Below are positions 7,652-14,040 of a DNA stretch of 17,028 bases, in pieces. The notes beneath the pieces were generated by a model. That model was not told the origin of the DNA. It saw only the letters and a program-made list of their open reading frames with translations, and did not search any database. The position numbers were made by a program, and so were the translations under genes. The DNA is from Candidatus Pacearchaeota archaeon (GTDB lineage Archaea; Nanobdellota; Nanobdellia; Pacearchaeales; GW2011-AR1). Within the stretch, counting starts at the first letter, position 1. The number at the start of each line of letters is the position of its first letter. The DNA is taken from assembly GCA_023133375.1 (NCBI GenBank), contig JAGLWP010000009.1:1-17028 (forward strand), in the 5' to 3' direction.

Positions 7652-7810
7652 ATGGCAGAAAGCAGTGTAAACATGCCCTCAGGATTCGGCGGATTAATGA
7701 GGTTTAAGGATGAATATAAAAGTGTATTTAATCTAAAACCAACCCATGTAATAGCATTCATAATGTTAATAATCATATTTAGAATTCTTTTAGGAGTTTT
7801 TTTGAAATAA
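7652..7810 (+). CDS. preprotein translocase subunit Sec61-beta
   Basis: Sec61-beta (SecG in some annotations) is the small non-essential subunit of the archaeal SecYE-beta protein channel. The 52-residue reading is M-A-E-S-S, then PSGFGGLMRFKDEYKS (9-24), a KPTH turn before the membrane, and one membrane helix (about 33-50) ending in FLK. The S-G-x-G-G-L-M-R-(Y/F)-x-[DE]-E block followed by a single C-terminal anchor is the family signature. The ATG is 24 nt past a strong TATA box, so leaderless. NAC begins one nucleotide after its stop codon. At 159 nt it is easily missed by gene finders, and an antisense ORF covers it. Confidence 0.88.
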   Translation: MAESSVNMPSGFGGLMRFKDEYKSVFNLKPTHVIAFIMLIIIFRILLGVFLK

Positions 7811-7811
7811 A

Positions 7812-8141
7812 ATGTTCCCTGGTTTAAATCCAAAAAAGATGCAACATATTATGAAACAGATGGGAATGGACCAAGAGGAAATAGATGCTTCTAAAGTAAT
7901 AATAGAAAAAGTAGATGGAAAAATTATAATTGATAATCCCTCTGTAATAAAAATAAGTATACACGGGCAAGATACATTTCAGGTTTCAGGCGAATCAAGG
8001 GAAGAAAATTCCGCTCCAGAAATCTCTAAAGACGATACTAAAACAATAATCGAAAAAACTGGCTGCACAAAAGAGCAAGCAAAGGAAACCTTAAAACAAA
8101 CCAAAGATTTGGCTGAAGCAATTCTGAAATTGAGTGAATAA
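7812..8141 (+). CDS. nac: archaeal nascent polypeptide-associated complex protein (aNAC)
   Basis: aNAC forms a homodimer at the ribosomal exit tunnel and shields emerging chains. The 109-residue protein has the family N-terminus FPGLNPKKMQHIMKQMGM (2-19), the NAC beta-barrel region (about 20-60, KIIIDNPSVIKISIHGQDTF) and a C-terminal UBA domain (about 70-109, KTIIEKTGCTKEQAKETLKQ). The linker between NAC and UBA is short and acidic. It begins one base after the Sec61-beta stop codon, so translation is probably coupled. The pairing puts a ribosome-exit chaperone and a translocon subunit on one message. Confidence 0.93.
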   Translation: MFPGLNPKKMQHIMKQMGMDQEEIDASKVIIEKVDGKIIIDNPSVIKISIHGQDTFQVSGESREENSAPEISKDDTKTIIEKTGCTKEQAKETLKQTKDLAEAILKLSE

Positions 8142-8153
8142 TCAAATACCAAA

Positions 8154-8161
8154 ATTTATAT
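8154..8161 (+). promoter_or_regulatory. TATA box for the 8186 gene
   Basis: ATTTATAT is centred about 28 nt before the ATG at 8186. This suggests the helical-protein/MinD cluster has its own leaderless promoter, separate from the Sec61-beta/NAC unit. Confidence 0.5.
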
Positions 8162-8185
8162 CAACTACAAACGCCTTTATTTTTT

Positions 8186-8647
8186 ATGGAAAAATTCTTG
8201 GAAAACCTTCAAGAAGCTCAAAAAACAATTCAAATAATTGACCATATGATTTATGTTACTTTTCCATTAATCAAAGACAAAAAAATCCTTACAAAAATTC
8301 TTACAGAAACAAAAAATACAATAACAAACTGCATAAATTCTATACTTCAATATGAATATTTATACAAAAGAATAAATCTCTACAAAGATGCAAAAACAAA
8401 TTTTAGAATTTTCATACAAAAATGTTGCCCATATTATAAAATAACTCAAAAAGAAATAGATTCAATAAAGGAATTATTCGAACTTGTTGAAAAACATAAA
8501 CAAAGCACTATTGAATTTTTAAAAAATGAAAAAATAGTAATTCTCTCTGAAAATCTTAAAACAGAAACAATCACAATAGAAAAAATAAAAGAATTTTTTA
8601 ATTTATCAAAAGAAATTATGAAAAAAACATTAGCAATAATAAAGTAG
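8186..8647 (+). CDS. hypothetical helical protein, paralogue of the next gene
   Basis: I do not recognise a named family. The 153-residue product is almost all helix and very lysine-rich, with no membrane segment or signal peptide. Residues 19-54 (DHMIYVTFPLI... to ...CINSIL) align without gaps to residues 12-47 of the next protein with 10 identities in 36 and about 10 more conservative matches. A second similar block begins at EFLKN (110) and runs to the end, with TITIEKIKEF matching NVNLEKLKEY. This makes the two tandem, diverged paralogues. The cysteine pair CC (80-81) is not shared. They lie just before a MinD ATPase, which suggests a joint function, perhaps as partners or cargo adaptors. 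That is inference. Confidence 0.7.
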   Translation: MEKFLENLQEAQKTIQIIDHMIYVTFPLIKDKKILTKILTETKNTITNCINSILQYEYLYKRINLYKDAKTNFRIFIQKCCPYYKITQKEIDSIKELFELVEKHKQSTIEFLKNEKIVILSENLKTETITIEKIKEFFNLSKEIMKKTLAIIK

Positions 8648-8659
8648 AATGCAGATAAG

Positions 8660-8667
8660 TATAAAAA
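8660..8667 (+). promoter_or_regulatory. TATA box inside the 8186-gene/8708-gene gap
   Basis: GTATAAAAAGG is a good archaeal TATA box, 13 nt after the preceding stop codon. It predicts a transcript start near 8690, downstream of the GTG at 8669 and about 18 nt before the ATG at 8708, so it argues for the shorter coding start. Confidence 0.55.
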
Positions 8668-8707
8668 GGTGGTAAGCTTAATTAAACATACTTCTCGGCG
8701 AGGTTTT

Positions 8708-9148
8708 ATGGAGGATATAATTCAAGAAAAAATTAGTGCAGACCATCTGTTGTATGTCAGTTTAAAGTATACAAAAACATGCGATGTAATAATGAATCTC
8801 ATTCTAAGATGGAAGCGGATGATTGAAACAAGTATAGATAAAATTCTGGAACGTGCCAAAAAGAAAAAAAAGATTTCTTCGATTTCTACAAATCCTCTTG
8901 GCAGAATAGAACAGGTTAAAAAACTCTTTAAGAAAGATAAAAACTTTCAAGAAGTTCTTGAAATGTATGAGATGTTTAGGAAAATAAAAGAATTAAAAAC
9001 AGAAAGAATCGGAGAATTTAGAAAAAATGTAACTCTTACTATCTTTTATCAAGGTAAAGAAATAAATGTAAATTTAGAAAAGTTAAAGGAATATGCAGAA
9101 ATGTTAGAAAAGTTTATAAGCACAACAAAGCAATTTCTTTTATCATAA
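8708..9148 (+). CDS. hypothetical helical protein, paralogue of the preceding gene
   Basis: The family is not one I can name. The ATG at 8708 gives 146 residues. A longer reading from a GTG at 8669 would overlap the region between the TATA box (8660-8667) and its expected transcript start, and the paralogue alignment begins close to this ATG, so I prefer 8708. The N-terminal helix has ADHLLYVSLKYTKTCDVIM (11-29), matching DHMIYV in the neighbour. A basic run AKKKKKISS (50-58) follows, then helices and a small strand pair, VTLTIFYQGKEINVNLEKLK (108-126 roughly), closing with a helix. It is soluble and basic. MinD starts 19 nt after its stop codon, which supports a shared operon. Confidence 0.72.
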   Translation: MEDIIQEKISADHLLYVSLKYTKTCDVIMNLILRWKRMIETSIDKILERAKKKKKISSISTNPLGRIEQVKKLFKKDKNFQEVLEMYEMFRKIKELKTERIGEFRKNVTLTIFYQGKEINVNLEKLKEYAEMLEKFISTTKQFLLS

Positions 9149-9167
9149 ATTAAATTTCTCTCTAAAA

Positions 9168-9935
9168 ATGAAAAAAATTGTGGTTATAACCTCTGGAAAA
9201 GGGGGCGTAGGAAAAACAACAACAGCCATAAATCTGGCTGCAGCAATAAATCATTTCGGAAAAGATGTCTTAGTTATTGATGGGAATTTAACAACCCCAA
9301 ATGTAGGGATTCACCTAAATTCTCCTGAAGTTCCAATAAACTTAAATCATGTTCTTATGAAAAAAGCAGACCCATTCGAAGCAGTATATGAACACGAATC
9401 AGGATTAAAAATCATGCCTTCTTCATTATCTCTAAAAGAATTAAAAAAAATAAAACCAGAAAAAATTAAAGATTTCAAAGAAGACTTTAAAAAAATATCT
9501 GATTATATTATTGTCGATAGTGCAGCCGGTCTTGGAACTGAAGCAATGTCTGTTATTGATATGGCAGATGAATTAATCATCGTTACCAATCCAGAAATGC
9601 CTGCTATAACAGATGCATTAAAAACTATTAAAATAGCAGAGGAAAAAAACAAATCAATTATTGGAATTATCATAACCAGAGTAAAACAGAATGATATTGA
9701 AATGCAACCAGAAATAGTTAAAGAAATGTTAGAAACGCCCATCCTTGGAATGATTCCAGAAGACTTTTCTATCCAAAAAGCCTTAAACCAAAAAGATGCA
9801 GTAATTCATACACATCCAAAAAGTAATTCTGCAAGAGCATATAAAGAAATTGCAGCTAAACTAATTGATGTAGAATATGATTCAAATAAAGACAAACCCA
9901 GCATTTGGGAAAGGTTATTTCAACGTAACAAATAA
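9168..9935 (+). CDS. minD: MinD/ParA-family ATPase with C-terminal amphipathic helix
   Basis: MinD-type ATPases dimerise with ATP on the membrane and position other proteins or cell structures. The 255-residue protein has the deviant Walker A GKGGVGKT (10-17) with signature lysine K11, the A' region VLVIDGN (34-40) and Walker B DYIIVDSAAGLG with D117. The end, IWERLFQRNK (246-255), resembles the amphipathic membrane-targeting helix of MinD, so reversible membrane binding is likely. Archaeal MinD homologues are numerous and mostly have no MinE or MinC partner. Here the only close neighbours are the two helical paralogues upstream (19 nt before), which are candidate partners. The exact biological process is unknown. 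Confidence 0.88.
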   Translation: MKKIVVITSGKGGVGKTTTAINLAAAINHFGKDVLVIDGNLTTPNVGIHLNSPEVPINLNHVLMKKADPFEAVYEHESGLKIMPSSLSLKELKKIKPEKIKDFKEDFKKISDYIIVDSAAGLGTEAMSVIDMADELIIVTNPEMPAITDALKTIKIAEEKNKSIIGIIITRVKQNDIEMQPEIVKEMLETPILGMIPEDFSIQKALNQKDAVIHTHPKSNSARAYKEIAAKLIDVEYDSNKDKPSIWERLFQRNK

Positions 9936-9983
9936 AATTCTTTAAATGATTAAGAAGCTTTTAAGTAGATTGGGTTTGAGGAG

Positions 9984-10003
9984 TTAATTTTTTAGAAAAT
10001 TAA
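9984..10003. repeat. 8-bp perfect hairpin downstream of MinD
   Basis: TTAATTTT and AAAATTAA form a perfect 8-bp stem with loop TTAG, 48 nt after the MinD stop codon. A second small hairpin (AAGAT/ATCTT, 10002-10013) touches it. It may mark the 3' end of the MinD transcript. The rest of the 121-nt gap before 10057 holds only the TATA box of the next gene. Confidence 0.35.
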
Positions 10004-10026
10004 GATGTATCTTAGGTTATAATAAT

Positions 10027-10035
10027 ATTTATAAA
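10027..10035 (+). promoter_or_regulatory. TATA box for the 10057 gene
   Basis: ATTTATAAAAT is centred about 26 nt upstream of the ATG at 10057, the leaderless spacing common in this window. Confidence 0.5.
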
Positions 10036-10056
10036 ATTAATTGATATTATCATAAG

Positions 10057-10359
10057 ATGGAAAAAGTAGATTGGAATAATCCTCCTAAGAAATTAAGAAT
10101 AACAAAAGATCTAAAAACTGCAACCATTGATGTATTTGATGAATCAAATAAAGTACAAAGAAACATTGAAATAAAGCCTTCTTTATTAGAAGCTTTTACT
10201 TCTGGCTCTGATTTAGTACACATAATGCCAAATGATTATAATGATAATCGTGGGCCTATTGTGAGGTATAAAAAACAGCAGGACATTAGCCAATATGTCG
10301 CAAAAGGAGCAATTAGACATACAACATATGAAATGACTGAATATTTTCCTCCTTACTAA
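10057..10359 (+). CDS. hypothetical protein, 100 aa
   Basis: I do not recognise this protein. It is small and soluble, with alternating charged and hydrophobic residues that suggest beta strands: KLRITKDLKTATIDVFDES (12-30) and then VQRNIEIKPS. A histidine/tyrosine-rich end (IRHTTYEMTEYFPPY) closes it. It has its own TATA box and converges on the MetRS-side gene, with only 17 nt between the two stop codons. No partner gene is evident. Confidence 0.6.
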   Translation: MEKVDWNNPPKKLRITKDLKTATIDVFDESNKVQRNIEIKPSLLEAFTSGSDLVHIMPNDYNDNRGPIVRYKKQQDISQYVAKGAIRHTTYEMTEYFPPY

Positions 10360-10376
10360 ATCTTCTTAAACAAGAT

Positions 10377-10721
10377 CTATCTAACCCTGCTCCCAACCCC
10401 AATATCTTTTTCAGGAGAAATTAATACAACTTCAGTTTCATCTTCTGTGCAAGCAGCTAAAATCATTCCTTGGCTCTCAACCCCCCGAAGTTTTCTTGGA
10501 GTCAAATTAACAAAAATAATTACTTTTTTATTTTTCAACTCCTCTTTAGAATAATGTTCCTTTATCCCTGCGCAAATAGTTCGCTTCCCAATTTTATCTC
10601 CCAAATCAATTGTTAATTTGTAAAGTTTATCAGCCTCCCCAATATCCTCAACTTCTAAAATCTTACCGACTCTTAAATCAAGTTTTTCCCAATCTTTAAA
10701 TTCAATTATTTCTTCAGACAT
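10377..10721 (-). CDS. metG2: tRNA-binding OB-fold protein (MetRS beta subunit-like)
   Basis: This is the free-standing Arc1p/Trbp111-type OB-fold domain that binds tRNA and helps methionyl-tRNA synthetase. The 114 residues from the ATG at 10721 contain the family landmarks LDLRVGKILEVEDIGEADKL (14-33), KRTICAGIKEHY (46-57), VNLTPRKLRG (71-80) and GVESQGMILAA (80-90). The frame stays open for 16 codons further upstream, but those lie inside the MetRS C-terminus in another frame and are not family-like, so the ATG at 10721 is preferred. It overlaps the MetRS end by 8 nt, giving translational coupling and near-equal expression. In Thermus-type and many bacterial MetRS this domain is fused to the enzyme. 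Confidence 0.88.
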   Translation of the reverse strand: MSEEIIEFKDWEKLDLRVGKILEVEDIGEADKLYKLTIDLGDKIGKRTICAGIKEHYSKEELKNKKVIIFVNLTPRKLRGVESQGMILAACTEDETEVVLISPEKDIGVGSRVR

Positions 10722-12093
10722 TTTTAATTTTTTTAAACAAAACCTCTCCCTTCTTAATCCTCTTCGCACTAAATTGTTTTTTTATCTTTTCAGCTGACTT
10801 TGGAATAAAAGGCAAAAGCAACTCTGCAATTTTCAAAATACTTTCCTTTAATTCAAATAAATCTTTTTTATTTTTAGTTTCCCACAGCTTTTTGCTCTGC
10901 ACATATTCATTACAAACATCAATAAAAGCGAAGATTGTATTTAATGCTTTATCAAACTCATAATTTTCAAAAAACTTTTCAGCTTGTTTCAATTTTAATT
11001 TTTTGATTAATTTATTCTCTGTCTTCTCCACCCCAATCTTTTCTATCAATCCCGCAACTCTACTTACCAAATTTCCAAGTTTATTTGCAAGTTCTCCATT
11101 ATACCTTTTAATTAAAATTTCCTCACTATAATCTGAATCATCAAAAACACTGCACCTTAACAGAGAATATCTTACAGCATCTGCTCCATATTTCTCAACA
11201 AGTTCAATAGGATCAATAATGTTACCCAAACTTTTACTTATTTTCTGTCCTTTCAGATTAAGATAACCATGCACAATCAATTTTTTAGGTAATTCATAAC
11301 CTATAGACAATAAAATCGCTGGCCAAATCACAGAATGAAACCAATTAATCCCTTTACCGACAACATGAACATCTGCAGGCCAATTCCCATTAGCTCCAGA
11401 AACATAATTAATCAAAGCATCAAACCAAACATAAATTTTAAATTTCTTATCAACAGGCGAATCAATTCCCCAATCCAATCCAGTCCGCGAAACACACAAA
11501 TCTCTCAACTCCTCGTTTTTTAATCTTGATAATATTTCTTTTTTCCGTGAATTAGGAACAATATAATTTTCAACAAATTTAATCAATCTATTTCTATATT
11601 TACTTAGCTTAAAAAAATACGCTTCCTCTGAAAGTTGCGTCGGCTTTTTATTATGTTCTGGGCATTTTCCATTAACTAAATTCCTCTCTGTCAAAAATGC
11701 CTCACAACCCTCGCAATAAAGTCCCTTATAATTTCCCTTGTAAATTTCACCTTTATTATAAACTTTCTTAAAAATTTCCTGAGCCACTTTTTTATGTCTT
11801 TCTTCTGTCGTCCTGATAAAATCATCATACCCAACATTTAATTTTTTGCATAATTGAATAAAAAGATTAGAATTCTCGTCTACAAATTTTTTCACAGGAA
11901 TTCCCTTTTCTTTAGCAGCTATTGCATTTTTTTGCGCATTCTCATCTGTCCCAGTAAGGAAAAAAACCTTGTCCCCTTTCAATTTTCTCCATCGAACCAA
12001 AGCATCAGCTAAAACTTTTTCAAATGCATGCCCAATATGTGGTCTTGCATTCACATAATCAATTGCTGTAGTAACATAAAATTTCTTTGCCAT
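10714..12093 (-). CDS. metG: methionyl-tRNA synthetase, bacterial-like
   Basis: This class I enzyme charges elongator and initiator tRNA-Met. The 459-residue protein has HIGH at 19-22 and the KISKS form of KMSKS at 284-288. A single zinc knuckle uses C127, C130, C144 and H147. The catalytic-core wording, with FFLTGTDENAQKN (44-56), DDFIRTTEERHKK (90-102), YCEGCEAF and YVWFDALINYVSG (221-233), resembles Thermus/bacterial MetRS more than the usual archaeal-type enzyme. The histidine expected in GTDEH is N here. The anticodon-binding helical domain ends the protein; the tRNA-binding OB fold is a separate, overlapping gene. Its TATA overlaps that of the divergent tRNA-Gly. The transfer from bacteria is inference from motif wording. 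Confidence 0.95.
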   Translation of the reverse strand: MAKKFYVTTAIDYVNARPHIGHAFEKVLADALVRWRKLKGDKVFFLTGTDENAQKNAIAAKEKGIPVKKFVDENSNLFIQLCKKLNVGYDDFIRTTEERHKKVAQEIFKKVYNKGEIYKGNYKGLYCEGCEAFLTERNLVNGKCPEHNKKPTQLSEEAYFFKLSKYRNRLIKFVENYIVPNSRKKEILSRLKNEELRDLCVSRTGLDWGIDSPVDKKFKIYVWFDALINYVSGANGNWPADVHVVGKGINWFHSVIWPAILLSIGYELPKKLIVHGYLNLKGQKISKSLGNIIDPIELVEKYGADAVRYSLLRCSVFDDSDYSEEILIKRYNGELANKLGNLVSRVAGLIEKIGVEKTENKLIKKLKLKQAEKFFENYEFDKALNTIFAFIDVCNEYVQSKKLWETKNKKDLFELKESILKIAELLLPFIPKSAEKIKKQFSAKRIKKGEVLFKKIKNV

Positions 12094-12112
12094 ATCAAAA
12101 TTAGAAAATTAG

Positions 12113-12121
12113 AATATAAAA
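12113..12121. promoter_or_regulatory. shared TATA for metG (minus) and tRNA-Gly (plus)
   Basis: AATATAAAA reads as ATATAAAA for the plus strand, centred 26 nt before the tRNA-Gly 5' end. It reads as TTTATATT for the minus strand, centred about 23 nt before the MetRS ATG. One AT box therefore appears to serve both divergent genes. Confidence 0.55.
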
Positions 12122-12143
12122 GATTAACTGTATCGAAACAGAA

Positions 12144-12214
12144 GCATCAATGATTTAATGGTAGAATACAAGCTTCCCAAGCTTGATATCCGGGTTCAAT
12201 TCCCGGTTGGTGCA
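12144..12214 (+). tRNA. tRNA-Gly(CCC)
   Basis: The 71-nt gene folds into a complete cloverleaf. The acceptor stem GCATCAA pairs with TTGGTGC (7 bp with one G-T), the D stem is ATTT/GAAT around AATGGTA, and the anticodon stem CAAGC/GCTTG encloses TTCCCAA with anticodon CCC at 12176-12178. The T arm is CCGGG/CCCGG around TTCAATT. The discriminator is A and CCA is not encoded. No intron is present. It reads GGG glycine codons. Its 3' end lies 3 nt from the stop of the converging gene at 12218. Confidence 0.95.
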
Positions 12215-12217
12215 TTA

Positions 12218-12568
12218 TTAAATTTCTCCACAAACAATTTGATTAATTAAATAATTCCAGCCATCTCTTGTTTCTCTTTTTTGAAGTCTTCTATCTTTTT
12301 TTACAAGTCCGGTATAAATTTCTTTAAAATTAATTTCAATTGCTGGAGAATACATCGTAAATAAATCATAACGCAATCCTCTAGAATTTTCTATAAGCCC
12401 AAAATCAATTTCTCTCTTTTCTTCAACAATTTCTAAAGCATAACAAATATTATTAGTAATTATCTGAATCTCCCTTGGTTCATTAATAAGTAAAAAATTC
12501 CATCCAAATAATTGGGGAATTTCACTTTCAATATATTTCCACCATAAAAGTTTTCTCTCAATATCCAT
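12218..12568 (-). CDS. hypothetical protein, 116 aa
   Basis: I do not recognise this protein. It is soluble, with an aromatic N-terminus (ERKLLWWKYIESEIPQLFGW, 4-23) and mixed strands and helices after it, including REIQIITNNICYALEIVEEK (32-51). The end is charged (KKDRRLQKRETRDGWNYL). It begins 23 nt before a palindromic TATA (12591-12606) shared with the divergent MFS gene, and its stop codon lies 3 nt from the tRNA-Gly 3' end. Such tight packing suggests the gene is real, but no function is inferred. Confidence 0.6.
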   Translation of the reverse strand: MDIERKLLWWKYIESEIPQLFGWNFLLINEPREIQIITNNICYALEIVEEKREIDFGLIENSRGLRYDLFTMYSPAIEINFKEIYTGLVKKDRRLQKRETRDGWNYLINQIVCGEI

Positions 12569-12590
12569 AGATTTTAAAAAACAAAAAGAG

Positions 12591-12606
12591 TATATAATAT
12601 TATATA
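12591..12606. promoter_or_regulatory. 16-bp palindromic bidirectional TATA
   Basis: TATATAATATTATATA is a perfect 16-bp palindrome in the 53-nt gap between the minus gene starting at 12568 and the MFS gene starting at 12622. Both ATGs lie about 22-26 nt from its nearer TATA half, so TBP could load in either orientation and drive both genes. Confidence 0.6.
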
Positions 12607-12621
12607 TCCAAAACTAAAAAG

Positions 12622-13998
12622 ATGGTGAAAAAATCTTCAGTTAAAGAACTTAAACATCAGGCAAGGAGATTAAGTATAAAAGAGGGCATGTTTGCTACAG
12701 CTAAAGGTTCTTTTGGAGAGCGGTATATTTCTCCATTCGCAATAGCAATAAATGCAAGCAACTCGGCAGTAGCTTTGCTGAGCTCTATCACAGGATTATT
12801 AGGCCCGTTGAGTCAGATGTTTAGTTCCAAATTAATGGAAAAATATTCAAGAAAAAAAATAATTCTCAAAGCAGTATTTATTGAATCATTAATGTGGCTT
12901 CCATTAATATTAATCGCCATTCTCTATTACAAGGGAATCTTAATTTCTATATTACCATTCTTTCTTTTGTTCTTTTTTGGATTATATATATTAATTGCAA
13001 ACATTGGCGGACCAGCATGGTTCTCGTGGATGGGGGACTTAGTAGACAAGGAATACAGGGGCAGATGGTTTTCCAAAAGAACCTTAATACTCGGATTTGT
13101 TTCAATAGTCTTAGCATTATCTGCTTCATTCTTCCTTAATTATTTCAAAAATAATAATTGGACTATGTTTGGATTCATGATTCTTTTTGCATTAGCATTT
13201 ATTTTCAGAATGATGTCTTGGAATGTTTTCAAAAAACAATATGAACCAAAAATAAAACTAAAAAAAGGATACTACTTCTCCTTCTGGGATTTTTTAGTAA
13301 AAAGTCCAAAAACAAATTTCGGAAAATTTTCAATTTTTAGAGCACTCCTTGCTTTTGCTGGTTCTATTTCTACTCCTTTACTTGCAGTATATTTGTTAAG
13401 GCACTTAGAATTTGATTATATTACATATATGATTGTAATTTTGTCAGGTTCTGTTTTTTCTATAGCAATAATAAAAATCTGGGGAAATTTCGCAGATAAA
13501 TACGGAAACTACAAAGTTTTGGCCATAACTTCTCTTTTAATTCCAATAATTCCTATATTATGGATTTTGTCTCCTTCTCCAATTTATATGGTGCTTGTTC
13601 CTTCGCTCATAAGTGGAATTTCCTGGGCAGGGTTTGGTCTTTCTTCAGGAAATTTTATCTATGACAATGTAACTAATCAAAAAAGAGGATTAGCGGTTTC
13701 ATATTATAATATGTTGATTGGAATTGGTATTTTCTTTGGAGCCGGACTCGGGGCATTATTAATAAAGTATCTGACAATAAGTTTCATAGAACCATTATTT
13801 TTTATATTCTTATTAAGTGGGATAGCAAGAATGGTTGTTGTCTTTAATTGGATTCCAAAAATAAAAGAAATAAGAAAAACTGAAAAACTAAACGGCAAAA
13901 AAGCATTAAAAAATTTAATCTTCAAACAAGTAAAATCAACTCTCTTTGAAGAAGTGCATGAAATTATGTCAATTAAAAAATATTTGAGGAGCAAATAG
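12622..13998 (+). CDS. major facilitator superfamily transporter
   Basis: MFS proteins move small solutes across the membrane by a rocker-switch, usually coupled to protons or driven by gradients. The 458-residue protein has a cytosolic basic start and about 11-12 hydrophobic segments. Motif-A-like loops with basic and acidic residues follow segment 2 (LMEKYSRKKI, 75-84) and again in the second half (FADKYGNYKV, about 286-295), which supports the two-fold MFS repeat. GDLVDKEYRGRWF (137-149) is another typical short cytosolic loop. A basic tail ends it. The gene is alone on the plus strand and diverges from the 116-residue orphan. The substrate cannot be inferred. Confidence 0.82.
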   Translation: MVKKSSVKELKHQARRLSIKEGMFATAKGSFGERYISPFAIAINASNSAVALLSSITGLLGPLSQMFSSKLMEKYSRKKIILKAVFIESLMWLPLILIAILYYKGILISILPFFLLFFFGLYILIANIGGPAWFSWMGDLVDKEYRGRWFSKRTLILGFVSIVLALSASFFLNYFKNNNWTMFGFMILFALAFIFRMMSWNVFKKQYEPKIKLKKGYYFSFWDFLVKSPKTNFGKFSIFRALLAFAGSISTPLLAVYLLRHLEFDYITYMIVILSGSVFSIAIIKIWGNFADKYGNYKVLAITSLLIPIIPILWILSPSPIYMVLVPSLISGISWAGFGLSSGNFIYDNVTNQKRGLAVSYYNMLIGIGIFFGAGLGALLIKYLTISFIEPLFFIFLLSGIARMVVVFNWIPKIKEIRKTEKLNGKKALKNLIFKQVKSTLFEEVHEIMSIKKYLRSK

Positions 13999-14007
13999 TC
14001 ACAAAAA

Positions 14008-14015
14008 TTATTTAA
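14008..14015 (+). promoter_or_regulatory. TATA box for the 14041 gene
   Basis: TATTTAAA, in AATTATTTAAAGGGG, is centred about 29 nt upstream of the ATG at 14041 and 10 nt past the MFS stop codon, so the gene has its own promoter. Confidence 0.5.
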
Positions 14016-14040
14016 AGGGGATTAGACATCAAATTAAACC

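Noticed and set aside
7642..7833. Minus-strand ORF over the Sec61-beta gene
   Set aside because: Antisense shadow of the real 52-residue Sec61-beta; no TATA box or family match.
8669..8707. GTG start for the second helical paralogue
   Set aside because: It lies between the TATA box at 8660-8667 and the expected transcript start near 8690; the paralogue alignment also fits the ATG at 8708.
10722..10769. 16 extra codons at the start of the tRNA-binding OB-fold gene
   Set aside because: They fall in the MetRS C-terminus, give an arginine-rich stretch unlike the family, and the ATG at 10721 starts the normal domain.
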